Source of the DNA: a virus
DNA: 24,747 nt
IMG/VR virus record: IMGVR_UViG_3300025769_000798
Coordinates: 1-24,747 of that record
Direction: 5' to 3' (one strand)
Each line of letters opens with the position of its first letter. Positions within the stretch are counted from its first letter, which is position 1. Both the position numbers and the translations under genes were made by a program. Below are positions 1-8,400 of the stretch, in pieces. Under the pieces are notes generated by a model, which saw only the letters and a program-made list of their open reading frames with translations, ran no database searches and had not been told where the DNA came from.

Positions 1-212
1 AATGCACCTTTACAAAGACAGACTGCATAGTCTCTCAATCCTTCGGGCTCTTCGTAGGTTGTGACACGATAGACAGTATCTCTTGAGGACAGCACATCGG
101 CAATAGATACACGATATGCAATGCCGGCGATGGTCTGCTGCTCGTGCTTGATGTTGATGATGCCGACATCGAGAGACTTCTTCTTGATGTCGTCTGAGAT
201 AATCGGAATCAT
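1..212 (-). CDS. Hypothetical protein, 3' end beyond window
   Basis: This reading frame starts at ATG (212-210) and stays open for 70 codons to the window edge, so only its N-terminus is visible. It begins MIPIISDDIKKKSLDVGII and continues with IAYRVSIADVLSSRDTVYRV. The start is supported by GGAGG seven bases upstream and by a 4-nt ATGA overlap with the stop of the cytosine methyltransferase gene, which indicates translational coupling. The visible part is soluble-looking with no signal peptide or membrane segment. I do not recognise the family. It is the last visible member of the leftward operon with the HTH regulators and methyltransferase. Confidence 0.75.
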   Translation of the reverse strand, partial: MIPIISDDIKKKSLDVGIINIKHEQQTIAGIAYRVSIADVLSSRDTVYRVTTYEEPEGLRDYAVCLCKGA

Positions 213-1045
213 ATCATATCCTCCAATAATCCAGACTTGACAATCTGCTGTCCTACCCATTCCGAGCATTGAGGAACGATTGCATTCCCTAACGCTCTAA
301 GTCTGTCCAGCCGATCGGGAATCCCATCATCCACTCTACAAAGAGGGGAGACAGGACTTGTCTTTCCCCAGTATTGGGTTTTTTGAAGTGCGTTATTAAC
401 TTTGGAGTTTTTCTTGTATATTCTGCCGGATAGCCTCCCTCTTTCGCAAGATGCGCTGTCGGAGTCGGCAGATTTCTGTGATCTCCTGCGCTGTATCTGA
501 CTCCTTTCTCCACGAGTCGAATCAAGCTCCCGGTGCCGTGTTTGTCTGGATCGGACGCTGTCGGGGTAGGCAACTGCAAACCATCTTCGTCGGAGATGCG
601 GAGCTCCAAAGTCTCGAGCGGATATAACTGTCCATTCTGTGCAATACCCGATTTCGGCAAGCGATCCAACGACTTGGCATCCTCCGCGAATAAGCACAGC
701 TGCGACATTCTCCATGACGACGATTCTCGGTCGTAACTCGCTAATGATTCGTAACATTTCCCACCAAAGACCCGATTTTTTTCCATGTAGTCCCATTCCT
801 TTTCCTGCTAATGATATGTCTTGACAAGGGAATCCACCGCATAAAATGTCGATCGGCTCTACATTGTCTCTTGTTATGTTCCTTACGTCGTTATATATTT
901 TTGCATCTGGCCAGTGCTTGGCAAGCACCTTCTGACAGAAGGCATTCTGCTCGACTTGCCAGATTGTTTCTGCTCCCGGGATTGCTCTCTCTAGTCCGAG
1001 CTCAAAGCCTCCAATCCCTGCAAAGAGGCTACCGATCTTTATCAT
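209..1045 (-). CDS. dcm: DNA (cytosine-5)-methyltransferase, phage Dcm type
   Basis: The product (278 aa) transfers a methyl group from S-adenosylmethionine to C5 of cytosine in DNA, and in phages usually guards against host restriction. Conserved blocks are in the normal order: motif I SLFAGIGGFELG (residues 6-17), motif IV GGFPCQDIS with the catalytic Cys74, motif VI MENV (111-114), motif VIII RRRW (152-155) and motif X ALGNAIVP (251-258). The ATG at 1045 is preferred over an in-frame ATG at 1057. It has GGAG six bases upstream, overlaps the upstream stop as ATGA, and gives the usual MIKIGSLFAGIGG start. Residues about 163-232, where the target-recognition region should lie, are short, polar and rich in Arg, Ser, Lys and Gln. 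That stretch is also read in another frame by the nested gene at 289-786. The target sequence cannot be predicted. Confidence 0.93.
   Translation of the reverse strand: MIKIGSLFAGIGGFELGLERAIPGAETIWQVEQNAFCQKVLAKHWPDAKIYNDVRNITRDNVEPIDILCGGFPCQDISLAGKGMGLHGKKSGLWWEMLRIISELRPRIVVMENVAAVLIRGGCQVVGSLAEIGYCTEWTVISARDFGAPHLRRRWFAVAYPDSVRSRQTRHRELDSTRGERSQIQRRRSQKSADSDSASCERGRLSGRIYKKNSKVNNALQKTQYWGKTSPVSPLCRVDDGIPDRLDRLRALGNAIVPQCSEWVGQQIVKSGLLEDMI
289..786 (-). CDS. Nested out-of-frame gene inside dcm, LPTPTASD/FVEWMMGFP family
   Basis: This 165-codon frame lies wholly inside the methyltransferase gene, on the same strand but in a different frame. It does not look like a chance shadow. It has SSSWRMSQLCLF (residues 22-33), RLPKSG (42-47), LPTPTASD (72-79), a second LPTPT (106-110) and a C-terminus LSPLFVEWMMGFPIGWTDLE (145-164). 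From memory, this set of motifs recurs in phage and metagenomic proteins annotated as methyltransferase-associated or hypothetical. An AGGA lies about ten bases before the ATG. In the same frame a TAG closes the ORF ten codons upstream of the ATG, so a longer start is excluded. The function is unknown. A role with the methyltransferase (partner, target-recognition subunit, or frameshift product) is inference from location only. Confidence 0.65.
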   Translation of the reverse strand: MEKNRVFGGKCYESLASYDRESSSWRMSQLCLFAEDAKSLDRLPKSGIAQNGQLYPLETLELRISDEDGLQLPTPTASDPDKHGTGSLIRLVEKGVRYSAGDHRNLPTPTAHLAKEGGYPAEYTRKTPKLITHFKKPNTGERQVLSPLFVEWMMGFPIGWTDLER

Positions 1046-1383
1046 TGATCGCTCCATGCTTTGACGCGTGCTTCTTCGACTTGTCTGCGCAGCTCGGGAA
1101 GACGGATGCCGACAAGAGGAGCAAAATAACGAGCAATGCTCTCTCCTGAGAGTGCTCCGTATGGTCTGCCATAGAACCAGAGCTTGATGCTTCCCTTCTT
1201 GACTGAGCAGGCCTGCGCGAAGTCGTGATCAGAGTATCGATCTCCAGCTGCTTTCTTGAGTCCAAGAAGAAACTTTTGAAGATCGGAGCATCTGCGGTTA
1301 TTCGGTGTGCGCTTCGGGAGCTTCGTATATTTCGGAGGAGCCTTTGTCGGGAGTATGCTCTGCTTAAATTGTCTGCGGCTCAT
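1042..1383 (-). CDS. Small HTH (XRE-like) protein
   Basis: The product (113 aa) has a basic N-terminal tail (MSRRQFKQ, KAPPKYTKLPKRTPNNRR) followed by a region like the helix-turn-helix of XRE regulators: DHDFAQACSVKKGSIKLWFYGR then LSGESIARYFAPLVGI. The pattern of an A-x-x-C/A turn, a polar recognition helix (KGSIKLW) and a G-R after it matches the protein encoded just upstream, so the two may be diverged paralogues. The start at 1383 is chosen over the in-frame ATG at 1395 because GGAG lies six bases upstream and the ATGA overlaps the upstream stop. It ends inside the start region of dcm (4-nt overlap). A role in controlling this operon is inferred, and the DNA-binding assignment is moderate. 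Confidence 0.65.
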   Translation of the reverse strand: MSRRQFKQSILPTKAPPKYTKLPKRTPNNRRCSDLQKFLLGLKKAAGDRYSDHDFAQACSVKKGSIKLWFYGRPYGALSGESIARYFAPLVGIRLPELRRQVEEARVKAWSDQ

Positions 1384-1652
1384 TCTGCTCTCCATTCGCT
1401 GACGTGCACTCTCCAGAGGATCTCTCGTATCATCGGGTTAAATGAGTCGATGCCGAGACTTGATAGATGCTGTGCGAGCTTGACGCGAAGAGCACAGCTC
1501 GGCAATCTCTTCCCGGATAGCCAAAGAGAGATCGTGCTGCGGTTGACTTCGATTGCTCTTGAGAGCTGCGATGCGTTCAAGTTGTTATTTGTCATAGTCT
1601 GCGAGAGCCAATCTGCAAAACTGAGCTCTTCTGTGTTTACATAGTCAATCAT
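1380..1652 (-). CDS. XRE-family HTH transcriptional regulator
   Basis: The product (90 aa) starts MIDYVNTEELSFADWLSQ and contains a clear XRE-type helix-turn-helix: NLNASQLSRAIEVNRSTISL followed by WLSGKRLPS, with the S-T-I-S-x-W-x-x-G signature of the recognition helix and turn. XRE regulators bind operator DNA as dimers and often control phage decision or early genes. The start at 1652 follows AGGAGACAAAGAACA, the same extended ribosome binding site used by other genes here. A longer in-frame ORF reaching 1832 overlaps the neighbouring gene and lacks such a site, so it was not chosen. The gene overlaps the next HTH gene by 4 nt. No classical operator palindrome was identified. Confidence 0.82.
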   Translation of the reverse strand: MIDYVNTEELSFADWLSQTMTNNNLNASQLSRAIEVNRSTISLWLSGKRLPSCALRVKLAQHLSSLGIDSFNPMIREILWRVHVSEWRAE

Positions 1653-1665
1653 TGTTCTTTGTCTC

Positions 1666-1920
1666 CTATTGTGGCCAAGGTATTTCTGTATTGTTGTTTG
1701 GATTTGTCCAGACTCTGATCTTTCCGTACTGCATCGGAAGCAATCGATCTTCAAACAGCACACGAATCCATTTGAGCAGTTCTCTTTGCTTTTGTCCGTT
1801 CCATACATGATACTCTCCAGTTGGATAGACATTATCTTCGTGGTCTAGAGATTCGATTGTCATATATTGCTCGCCTGTCGTAACGATGCACCAAGGCGAA
1901 TAATCATAAACTTTAGTCAT
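1666..1920 (-). CDS. Small hypothetical protein
   Basis: The product (84 aa) starts MTKVYDYSPWCIVTTGEQY and is rich in aromatic residues (WNGQKQRELLKWIRVLF, KIRVWTNPNN, PWPQ). No signal peptide or membrane helix is visible and I do not recognise a family. The start at 1920 is chosen because AGGAGACAAAGAAAA precedes it and because it overlaps the upstream stop by 8 nt. The longer possible start at 1941 has no such site. It belongs to the short leftward operon that begins at 2104. Confidence 0.7.
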   Translation of the reverse strand: MTKVYDYSPWCIVTTGEQYMTIESLDHEDNVYPTGEYHVWNGQKQRELLKWIRVLFEDRLLPMQYGKIRVWTNPNNNTEIPWPQ

Positions 1921-2104
1921 TTTTCTTTGTCTCCTGTTCATGTTGTTCTTCTCTGATCTTCTTGATCTTCTGCTCCAGTATCCAGCCGAGTTGATACGGA
2001 TGTGCTGACTCTTTTACGAGATCATGCACTGCTTGGATCTCTTCGCTCGTCTTGGCATTCTGTACCATGAGAGCGATCATCTTCGGGCTGATGTGTATTT
2101 TCAT
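1913..2104 (-). CDS. Small hypothetical protein, first gene of leftward operon
   Basis: The product (63 aa, starting MKIHISPKMIALMVQNAKTS) appears mostly helical. Its C-terminus is highly charged (KIKKIREEQHEQETKKND). The start at 2104 is set by AAGGAGACAACG immediately upstream. The longest ORF would begin at 2173 but would run through the probable promoter region and lacks a good site. It is the first gene after the divergent intergenic region shared with the exonuclease gene, so it probably marks the 5' end of the HTH/methyltransferase operon. Function unknown. Confidence 0.7.
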   Translation of the reverse strand: MKIHISPKMIALMVQNAKTSEEIQAVHDLVKESAHPYQLGWILEQKIKKIREEQHEQETKKND

Positions 2105-2117
2105 CGTTGTCTCCTTT

Positions 2118-2146
2118 TTGTGTCCTTTCAAAATGGACTCTATTAT
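2118..2146 (+). promoter_or_regulatory. Candidate promoter of the exonuclease gene in a divergent intergenic region
   Basis: TTGTGT (2118-2123) and TATTAT (2141-2146) are 17 bp apart, about 45 bp before the exonuclease start. The whole gap 2105-2190 separates divergent genes, so it must also serve leftward transcription. On the minus strand, TTGCAG and TAACAT are 17 bp apart within it, a weaker match. Both are consensus matches only; no operator was identified. Confidence 0.35.
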
Positions 2147-2190
2147 GTTATCTTGTGTGATGACAACCTGCAAACAAAAAAGAGGAAATC

Positions 2191-2754
2191 ATGAAAAAGC
2201 CATTAGCATTCATCGACGTAGAAACAACAGGACTCAATTCGCAGCTGCACGAAATCATCGAAGTCTCAATCATCAGAGTCTGCCCGAAGAAAGGCATGAC
2301 AAACTACACAAGCAAGATCAAACCTGTTCATATCGAATATGCAGAGCCGAGAGCTCTCGCGATCAATGGATACAATGAAAAAGACTGGTTTCATGCTCCA
2401 GATGCTGAGCAGGTTATGTCTCGTGTCGCTGATCTGACATCGGGCTGCATTCTTGTCGGGCATAATGTGCGATTTGACGAAGAGTTCTTGTCTGAGACGT
2501 GTTTCCGTAATGGCATCAAGACACGCTATGACAGAAGAATGATCGACACTGTGACTCTGGCTCTGGAGCATCTGCACAATCTGGAGTCTGTCAGCATGGA
2601 CTCAATCCGGGAGTACTTCGGATGGAAAGAAGGACACAGAGCGAGGATTGACGTTCTACAGACGTATCTATTATACAAGAAGCTGAACAGAGCAACAGTG
2701 TTTGATCGGTTGTTCTGGAGAGTGCGCTATTTGTTACGCTCTCTCCTTGCCTAG
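2191..2754 (+). CDS. DnaQ-like (DEDDh) 3'-5' exonuclease
   Basis: The product (187 aa) is a member of the RNase T/DnaQ exonuclease superfamily, which removes nucleotides from 3' ends with two metal ions. ExoI is FIDVETTG with Asp9 and Glu11; ExoII is GHNVRFDEEF with Asp96; ExoIII is EGHRARIDV with His149 and Asp154, the DEDDh spacing. The ATG follows AGAGGAAATC. It is the only confidently assigned plus-strand gene and sits between the leftward regulator operon and the converging lysis genes, overlapping the holin-like gene by 21 nt tail to tail. No polymerase domain is fused, so it acts as a stand-alone nuclease or in trans. The C-terminus is basic (RATVFDRLFWRVRYLLRSL). A role in replication, repair or host DNA degradation cannot be separated here. 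Confidence 0.9.
   Translation: MKKPLAFIDVETTGLNSQLHEIIEVSIIRVCPKKGMTNYTSKIKPVHIEYAEPRALAINGYNEKDWFHAPDAEQVMSRVADLTSGCILVGHNVRFDEEFLSETCFRNGIKTRYDRRMIDTVTLALEHLHNLESVSMDSIREYFGWKEGHRARIDVLQTYLLYKKLNRATVFDRLFWRVRYLLRSLLA
2717..2746. terminator. Hairpin at the convergent gene junction, possible bidirectional terminator
   Basis: GGAGAGTGCG (2717-2726) and CGCTCTCTCC (2737-2746) form a 10-bp inverted repeat with one mismatch and a 10-nt loop. It straddles the tail-to-tail junction of the exonuclease and holin-like genes. Neither side has a strong U-run, so it is a weak or non-canonical terminator at best. Confidence 0.35.
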
Positions 2755-3108
2755 TTGCTTCTTGAGATCTTCTTTGATCTTGATCTCTTGCATCTGCTCT
2801 TTGATTGGCTCCAGGAGAGCAAAGAGTTTTTTCTGTCCTCTCTCGAGAGAATCAATGCGCCCGGAGAAACCATCGACAAGAATCTTTCGATCTTGTTGCA
2901 AGTCTGCGATCACAGCTTCAAACCTATCTCGGATTCTTGCTTCTTCTTCTCTTGCTTCTGTGCGCAGCTCGCGGAGCTCCGTCTTCGAGTCTTCGCGTGT
3001 TTGCTTCAGGTCCTTCTGCGTCTGGAGATATGTATAGATCATCCAACCAAGGAAAGGACTATTCGTAGCCAAGTTTATCCAGATGTCAGTGTATGTATTA
3101 GCGTCCAT
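2734..3108 (-). CDS. Holin-like membrane protein with coiled coil
   Basis: The product (124 aa) has one N-terminal hydrophobic segment (WINLATNSPFLGWMIYTYL, residues about 10-28). A long charged coiled coil follows (residues about 30-115, for example REDSKTELRELRTEAREEE). A short membrane helix near the N-terminus followed by charged helix resembles BhlA/UviB-type holin-like proteins, which help release the lysis enzyme. The start overlaps the stop of the upstream cell-wall enzyme gene as TAATG, with GGAG eight bases upstream, so the two are coupled as expected for a lysis cassette. A spanin-like or tail-associated role cannot be excluded. The assignment rests on topology and position, not on a diagnostic motif. 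Confidence 0.55.
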   Translation of the reverse strand: MDANTYTDIWINLATNSPFLGWMIYTYLQTQKDLKQTREDSKTELRELRTEAREEEARIRDRFEAVIADLQQDRKILVDGFSGRIDSLERGQKKLFALLEPIKEQMQEIKIKEDLKKQLGKERA

Positions 3109-3716
3109 TAATCAAGCTCCTCGTCTGTAGCCTCGATCAGTGTGTAAGTAAAAGATTCATATCCGATTCCAACCTGAAGACGAGCAAGTCCCATCAAGCG
3201 CATGAAGTCAGCTGGATTCTGTATCACTTGGCAGCCGTGACTGTATGCTCGAGTAGACTGCACAATCTTGTGCGAGTGCGCTCTGTGCAGATTGATTCCG
3301 AAGTATCCAGACTCTTCGTTGATATAGTCTGTGCGCTCGTCTTTGTTGTTGTCTCTGTAGACTGTGACTTCTGCTCCTCGTTGGCATAGTGCAAAGTACT
3401 TGCCTGCATGTTTGTCGATCTTGTAGACTCCTCTGTATTGTCCGGGCTTTAAGATTGCGACTCCTTTGGGATTGTCTGGGCTTCGGTGCTGTTCGATGCT
3501 TGGATCTGTAGTCGCCTTGTATCGCTCTTCGATCCAATCAAAGCCTTCTTTGTAGCAGACTCTGATCTCATCATCAAAGAGCCCGGGCCTTCTATCTTGG
3601 CTACGAATCCCGATGATATTCAAGTCGTATTCTTTCTGCGTAAAAATCTTGTATCCGAGAGATTCGACTCTGTTCAGGATTGGAGGCTGATTCAATCCCC
3701 AATTAATATATTTCAC
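3108..3716 (-). CDS. YkuD-like (L,D-transpeptidase fold) cell-wall enzyme, candidate endolysin
   Basis: The product (202 aa) has a C-terminal motif INLHRAHSHK (141-150) then AYSHGCQVI (157-165). His144 lies 15 residues before the SHGC whose Cys162 would be the nucleophile. This resembles the YkuD signature (H-G-x(14-17)-S/T-H-G-C), although Arg replaces the Gly after His144 and Gln follows the Cys. YkuD enzymes act on peptidoglycan peptides as transpeptidases or carboxypeptidases. The gene precedes a holin-like gene and no other muralytic gene is visible, so an endolysin role is inferred. The start is GTG (3716) overlapping the tail hub stop as GTGA, preceded by AAGGG. No signal peptide is visible. 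The motif match is partial. Confidence 0.55.
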   Translation of the reverse strand: MKYINWGLNQPPILNRVESLGYKIFTQKEYDLNIIGIRSQDRRPGLFDDEIRVCYKEGFDWIEERYKATTDPSIEQHRSPDNPKGVAILKPGQYRGVYKIDKHAGKYFALCQRGAEVTVYRDNNKDERTDYINEESGYFGINLHRAHSHKIVQSTRAYSHGCQVIQNPADFMRLMGLARLQVGIGYESFTYTLIEATDEELD

Positions 3717-5491
3717 TGCGACACCCTTTGATTATCGATTGGATTCTCTTGAAACATTATATCATATAACCAGCTCGCGCCGTCATAAGTCTTGCCGACA
3801 ATCTGGACTTTTGCCTGTGACAATCCGATGTCTGTGTCTGTGAGCTCAATCACGTCTCCGATTGCCAAGAATCCGAAAGAGAATGCAGCTCTATATGTGC
3901 AAACCTTCTCGGGAAGAGATTTGCGTCTGATGATGTCCAGTCCGATCTTGATTGCTGTGTCTCTATCATGGACATAGTCGAGCGCGATTGTCTGACTCTG
4001 CACTCCGTATATCTGCTGTGATAGGATGCAATAAGGAGAAACCATCTCGTACGGAGCCTCCAGAGATTCAAGTCTATCTGCTTTGATGTACAGAATCCCT
4101 TTGTATTCGTTGCCTCCGACTTTGTGCGAGAGACTGCCTCCTCCGACATTTAAATCAAAAGACACAGTCTGCTCGAATCCGCTTGCATATTGTACGACGA
4201 GCTCATTGACAATCTCGCTTTGTCTCGGAGTTACGGGAGAGATTCGCTCGAATACTGGACTCGTTGTAATCGATTGTCTCGGAGCTGCAAAGCGTTCTGT
4301 GTTTCGATGATCGATAACAGGATAGACACCTTTCGCGCCTGTGCTGAGCGTGACCGGGAGAAAGGGAATAATGTATTTTTGTAGAAACTCGTATGTCTTG
4401 ATCGATGAGTCATTGATGTATCCTGAAAATGAATACTCGTTCAGTACGGGCCGGACTGCTTCAAAAGCCTCTCTATCATAGTCAATCTTGAGCGACTCAA
4501 GACACCAGACAATCAAGTCTCCTCCTCCTGTGAGCTCGTCTCCTGTGTACGGACTGACTGCTCCTCCTCCGTCTACCCATCGCACGAAATACTGGAGGCC
4601 TTCGTCATTGACATCGAAGTCAAGATCAGAATCTAAGAAGAAGGCATATGCGAAGATCTGTCCATTCTGCCCGACTCCGTTATACACGTCTCTGCTCGTC
4701 GATATGTTGCCTCTGTTGTCTTGCAACGTGACGCTCTCTGCTTTTACTGCATGACCAGCAATGCAGACAAAGACATCAAGAGGAGGAGCTGTCACATCGA
4801 CTCCGATGATATAGGCAGGAGTCGCGGGATAGTTGATCGATGTTCCGTCTCGTCTGATCGTCTGCCCAGGAGATCCAATGACAGCAGGAATCGTTTTGCC
4901 GAGATGATAGTTTTGAGCAGGAAGTATCCCTCCTGTGATAATGTTCTCTAGTTCTCCGGCTCCTGCAAAGGCTTCTCTCGAGAAAGGGAAGTTATCGAAG
5001 AGAGTCAAGTCTCCGTTGAGTGCTTTGAGAATACTTGTATCATTCACATAGATCTCATTCTCTACAGAAAACTCTACATATCCCGAGTCTGCATTCGGAT
5101 GTCCGTATACTGGCTCTCTGATCACTCCTCGGAAGAAATCGATTATATCTTCGTATGTCTGCTGCACGACTCCTTTCTTGATTGTGATATACGAGAGCGT
5201 CATGACTGCATTGTCGATTCCATTCCCGAGCATCTGCCGCTCTGCGATGTTGAACGGAAAGACCAGCGACATTGATATGCTATTTGTCGACAGCTTGACT
5301 TGTCCGATCTCTTGCAGCTCCTGAGAAAAGTTTGGATCTCCGAGGAGTCCAGAAAAGAAGACAACGCCTCCAGAATCAAGCTCAATCTCTACCGGGAAAG
5401 AAGAGAACCTGTATATGGTGCCTTTGAGATCGACTTCAGCAAGGAAGCAGATCTCCGTCTCAAGAAAGTCTGTCATTGGATACAAGCGCAT
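3713..5491 (-). CDS. Tail hub / tail-tip structural protein
   Basis: The product (592 aa) has the length, composition and position of a siphovirus tail hub or baseplate protein: after the tape measure and a large minor tail protein, before lysis. The C-terminal part (DYVHDRDTAIKIGLDIIRRK, then FLAIGDVIELTDTDIGLSQ) is typical of hub proteins that end in an OB-like domain describing where the flow of tail-tip strands ends. The ATG at 5491 overlaps the upstream stop as TAATG, with GGAG eight bases before it. A longer in-frame start at 5524 would overlap the upstream gene more and was not chosen. The exact homologue (gpJ-like, Dit or Tal) is not resolved. Confidence 0.65.
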   Translation of the reverse strand: MRLYPMTDFLETEICFLAEVDLKGTIYRFSSFPVEIELDSGGVVFFSGLLGDPNFSQELQEIGQVKLSTNSISMSLVFPFNIAERQMLGNGIDNAVMTLSYITIKKGVVQQTYEDIIDFFRGVIREPVYGHPNADSGYVEFSVENEIYVNDTSILKALNGDLTLFDNFPFSREAFAGAGELENIITGGILPAQNYHLGKTIPAVIGSPGQTIRRDGTSINYPATPAYIIGVDVTAPPLDVFVCIAGHAVKAESVTLQDNRGNISTSRDVYNGVGQNGQIFAYAFFLDSDLDFDVNDEGLQYFVRWVDGGGAVSPYTGDELTGGGDLIVWCLESLKIDYDREAFEAVRPVLNEYSFSGYINDSSIKTYEFLQKYIIPFLPVTLSTGAKGVYPVIDHRNTERFAAPRQSITTSPVFERISPVTPRQSEIVNELVVQYASGFEQTVSFDLNVGGGSLSHKVGGNEYKGILYIKADRLESLEAPYEMVSPYCILSQQIYGVQSQTIALDYVHDRDTAIKIGLDIIRRKSLPEKVCTYRAAFSFGFLAIGDVIELTDTDIGLSQAKVQIVGKTYDGASWLYDIMFQENPIDNQRVSQ

Positions 5492-8400
5492 TAGATGATC
5501 TCCTGGAGGGTAATCGTTGCGCATCGCATCAATTCACCTCCGTCTGTGACAAGCTCATCTCCGAGCACGTTCTCGACTTGCACATCTCCGACAAGCATGA
5601 CGAGAGCCTGCTCATTTTCGCGAAGCAGCTCTCTCGGATCTGTATCTTTGGAGATCATCGGCAAATAGACGATCGGAGTCTTCTCTCCTTGCAGATAATC
5701 AAGCAATCCTTGCAGAAGATCAGGAACGTCGTTTGCAATGGCTATCGGTTGTCCAGAGACTGCGTCTGCGATCCAATAATCAGGATCAGGATTATCACCT
5801 TGTATCTCTGAGATGTCGATCCCTTCCGTCCATGCAATGCGGAATAATCGACGAGAAGGACGATAGTTGCGAGCATAGATCACTCCTGACTGTGTCTCTG
5901 TCGTCTCAGTGCCCGACGAGATTGAGATTGTGCGCCCTCTTTGGTATTGCTTGCCCGGAATGACTACAGCTCCGATATGCATGAGTCCTATTCTGAAATC
6001 ATTTTCAAGCGTAGTCTGCGCAGGAATGCGAAGCCCGAGAGCTTCGACCTTTTGACCATTGAGATTAATCAAGAGCGTCATGCTATTGGGTACGAGATCA
6101 ATGTTTGCATTTGCTCCGGGAATACTGACGGCAGAATCAAGAAGGAGGACTGCTTGCTTTGTTCCTGTTGCTGTGCCTCCGAATTTGCCTTCTGAGTTGC
6201 TGACGACTGTTCGCCATGTATAGTCCTCGGCTCCGACTTGGATGCGCACGCGCCATCCTGCGCACTCGTTGTATCTGAAATATGGCTGATTGCTTGCTGA
6301 GTTGTCTCCGCGAATGGTCCTACCGTCTGCGACACATTTCGATGTGATTGCTGTGTCAAAGGTATCAAGCACAGTCCATGTCGATGAGCTGTAGTATTCG
6401 ATCTTTGCTTGTCGGAAGTTGTAGCCCGAGAGATGCACACCAAGTATATCGTTTGGGAGTGCTTCGTCTACGTGCACACTCGTATCGGGATCAAGTTTGA
6501 GCGCTATGAAGTTTTCAGGCACGTCTCCCGAGCTGACTGCTTCGCTCTTCCATGTCACGCGCGGAGTCGGAGAGCTTGCATAGAATACATTGTTGATTGA
6601 AAAGTCAGAGTCTGGTGTGATGTTGTATTCGTCACCCAGGAATGTTTGTCCGTTGGCTGTCGTGATGGATACGTTATCAGCTACCCAGGCAAAGCGCTCG
6701 ATTGTTGGGTATGCTCTGTGCATCAAGTCGTCTGGATTTGTAAAGTCGTGTATCAAGTCCGAGATTTGGAAGCCTTGCGCGAGAGATACGCTTGACCATG
6801 TTGTTTCAAGTGTTCCTGCTGCGTACGCAAGATGCCCCCATCTGACGCGCTGCAAGATTGATCCTCCTCCTCCTCCGTCTGTGAGTGTGCTGTATGTTCC
6901 TGCGTCGATCCATGTCCGGCGATTGTTCTCTGTGTCAATGTCACGATAAAATAATGTGACTGTACGAGAGGACAAAGCAATTAGAAGATCGACTGTATCC
7001 AAAGACAAGGAGCTGATCGTGATGACGTTCGAGCTTGCATTGTTGTCTCGCACGATAATCTGCGTCGGGGAGACTCGCACTTCGATCTCATAGTCTTCGG
7101 TTGTGTCGTCAATCTTGAGCAAGACTCCTCTCGTATTTGTGGAGTTGTTGCCTCCGCTCATTTCTTGTATACGAGCTCGGACGAGCAAACCTTTGTCGAT
7201 GATGTCGGCAACAGGCATCCCGGACATACTCGGGTTCGTGGTCCAGTATTCATCTCCAGAGTTGAACACGCCACCAGAGACAAGAGACTCTCCTCCTCCG
7301 ATTGCTGTGCGACTGACTCCTGTGAAGCTGGAGAAGATGTCGACAGCTGGGTAGTTGTATCCATATGATAGCCGATTCCATTCTGCGCGTGCTGCGTTGT
7401 CTCGCGCTGCCGCTGGCAATGTCACCGAGGAGTATCCACCAAGAGACAACATGCAGACGCTATAGTTCGGAGAAGTGCTGTCTGCCTCTGCGACAATGAC
7501 AGACTTTCCAATCCAAGAGAGAGCCTTGATCCTTTCAATCTGGCTGTTTGCGTCTCCAGTCCTGAGCGCTCGTCCTGCTCCGTTGATGTCCTCTCCCATT
7601 GCTCGCCATTCTATGGCATCCTGACTCCAATAGATGCGAAAGTCTCCTGCGCTTGTACTGGATGCGCGCGCGATGATGTGATGACTTGCTCCTTCGTCTG
7701 TCCATGTCGAGAGCTCTCCGTCTGTCATGTAATCGTTTGTCCCGTTGCTACTGATCGATGAGTCTACAACAATAAAAGCTCCAGCTGCGCGCATGGAGTG
7801 TACGCTGGTAAAAGCAGAAGGTAATGTCATGTAGCTCGGATTCTTGTCTCCATAGAATGCAAAGCGAAACAGGCCTTTGTCTGCATAAAGATCGATGCTG
7901 TGAAAAGAGTGACTTTCGATCTCGTCGTCTGTGGAGATCTTGCGAAAAGTCGCACCGAGATCTGTGCTTGCATATTGAAGGACTCGGTTTCTCTTTGTTG
8001 CGCTGGCATTGTTCCAAACGGTTTCGATCAAGAGCAAGATAACTCCGTTTGCTTGTTCGATGCGTATTCTCTTTGGATCGTGTGTGTTGCCTGACGTGAC
8101 TCCGATGTCAATCTCGTCTTGCAATGCCTTCTCTGATCGCTGTGACCATGATGAGCCGTCCTCTGATACGTGCGTCTTTACGTTCACAAAGTCCGAAGAG
8201 CCTGCGATGTGAGCGAGAAGATAACTGCCATCGGGAAGAATGCACATATCGGACATGAGTCTGTATCCGGTTATTGTTGCGCTCTCGCTGTATACTGTTG
8301 CGCTTGATACACTATCGTCTGGGCTCCAGGTATCTACGAGAATCTGATGTGATGCTGTCGTATCTTTGAAGTACGATACAAGCAGATCTCCTTCTCCCGT

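Noticed and set aside
1225-1644. Plus-strand ORF of 139 codons across the HTH genes
   Set aside because: It is antisense to two tightly coupled minus-strand genes with ribosome binding sites and has no recognisable features.
2105-2190. Phage operator palindrome in the divergent intergenic region
   Set aside because: I looked for a dyad that the XRE-like regulators could bind and found none convincing by eye.
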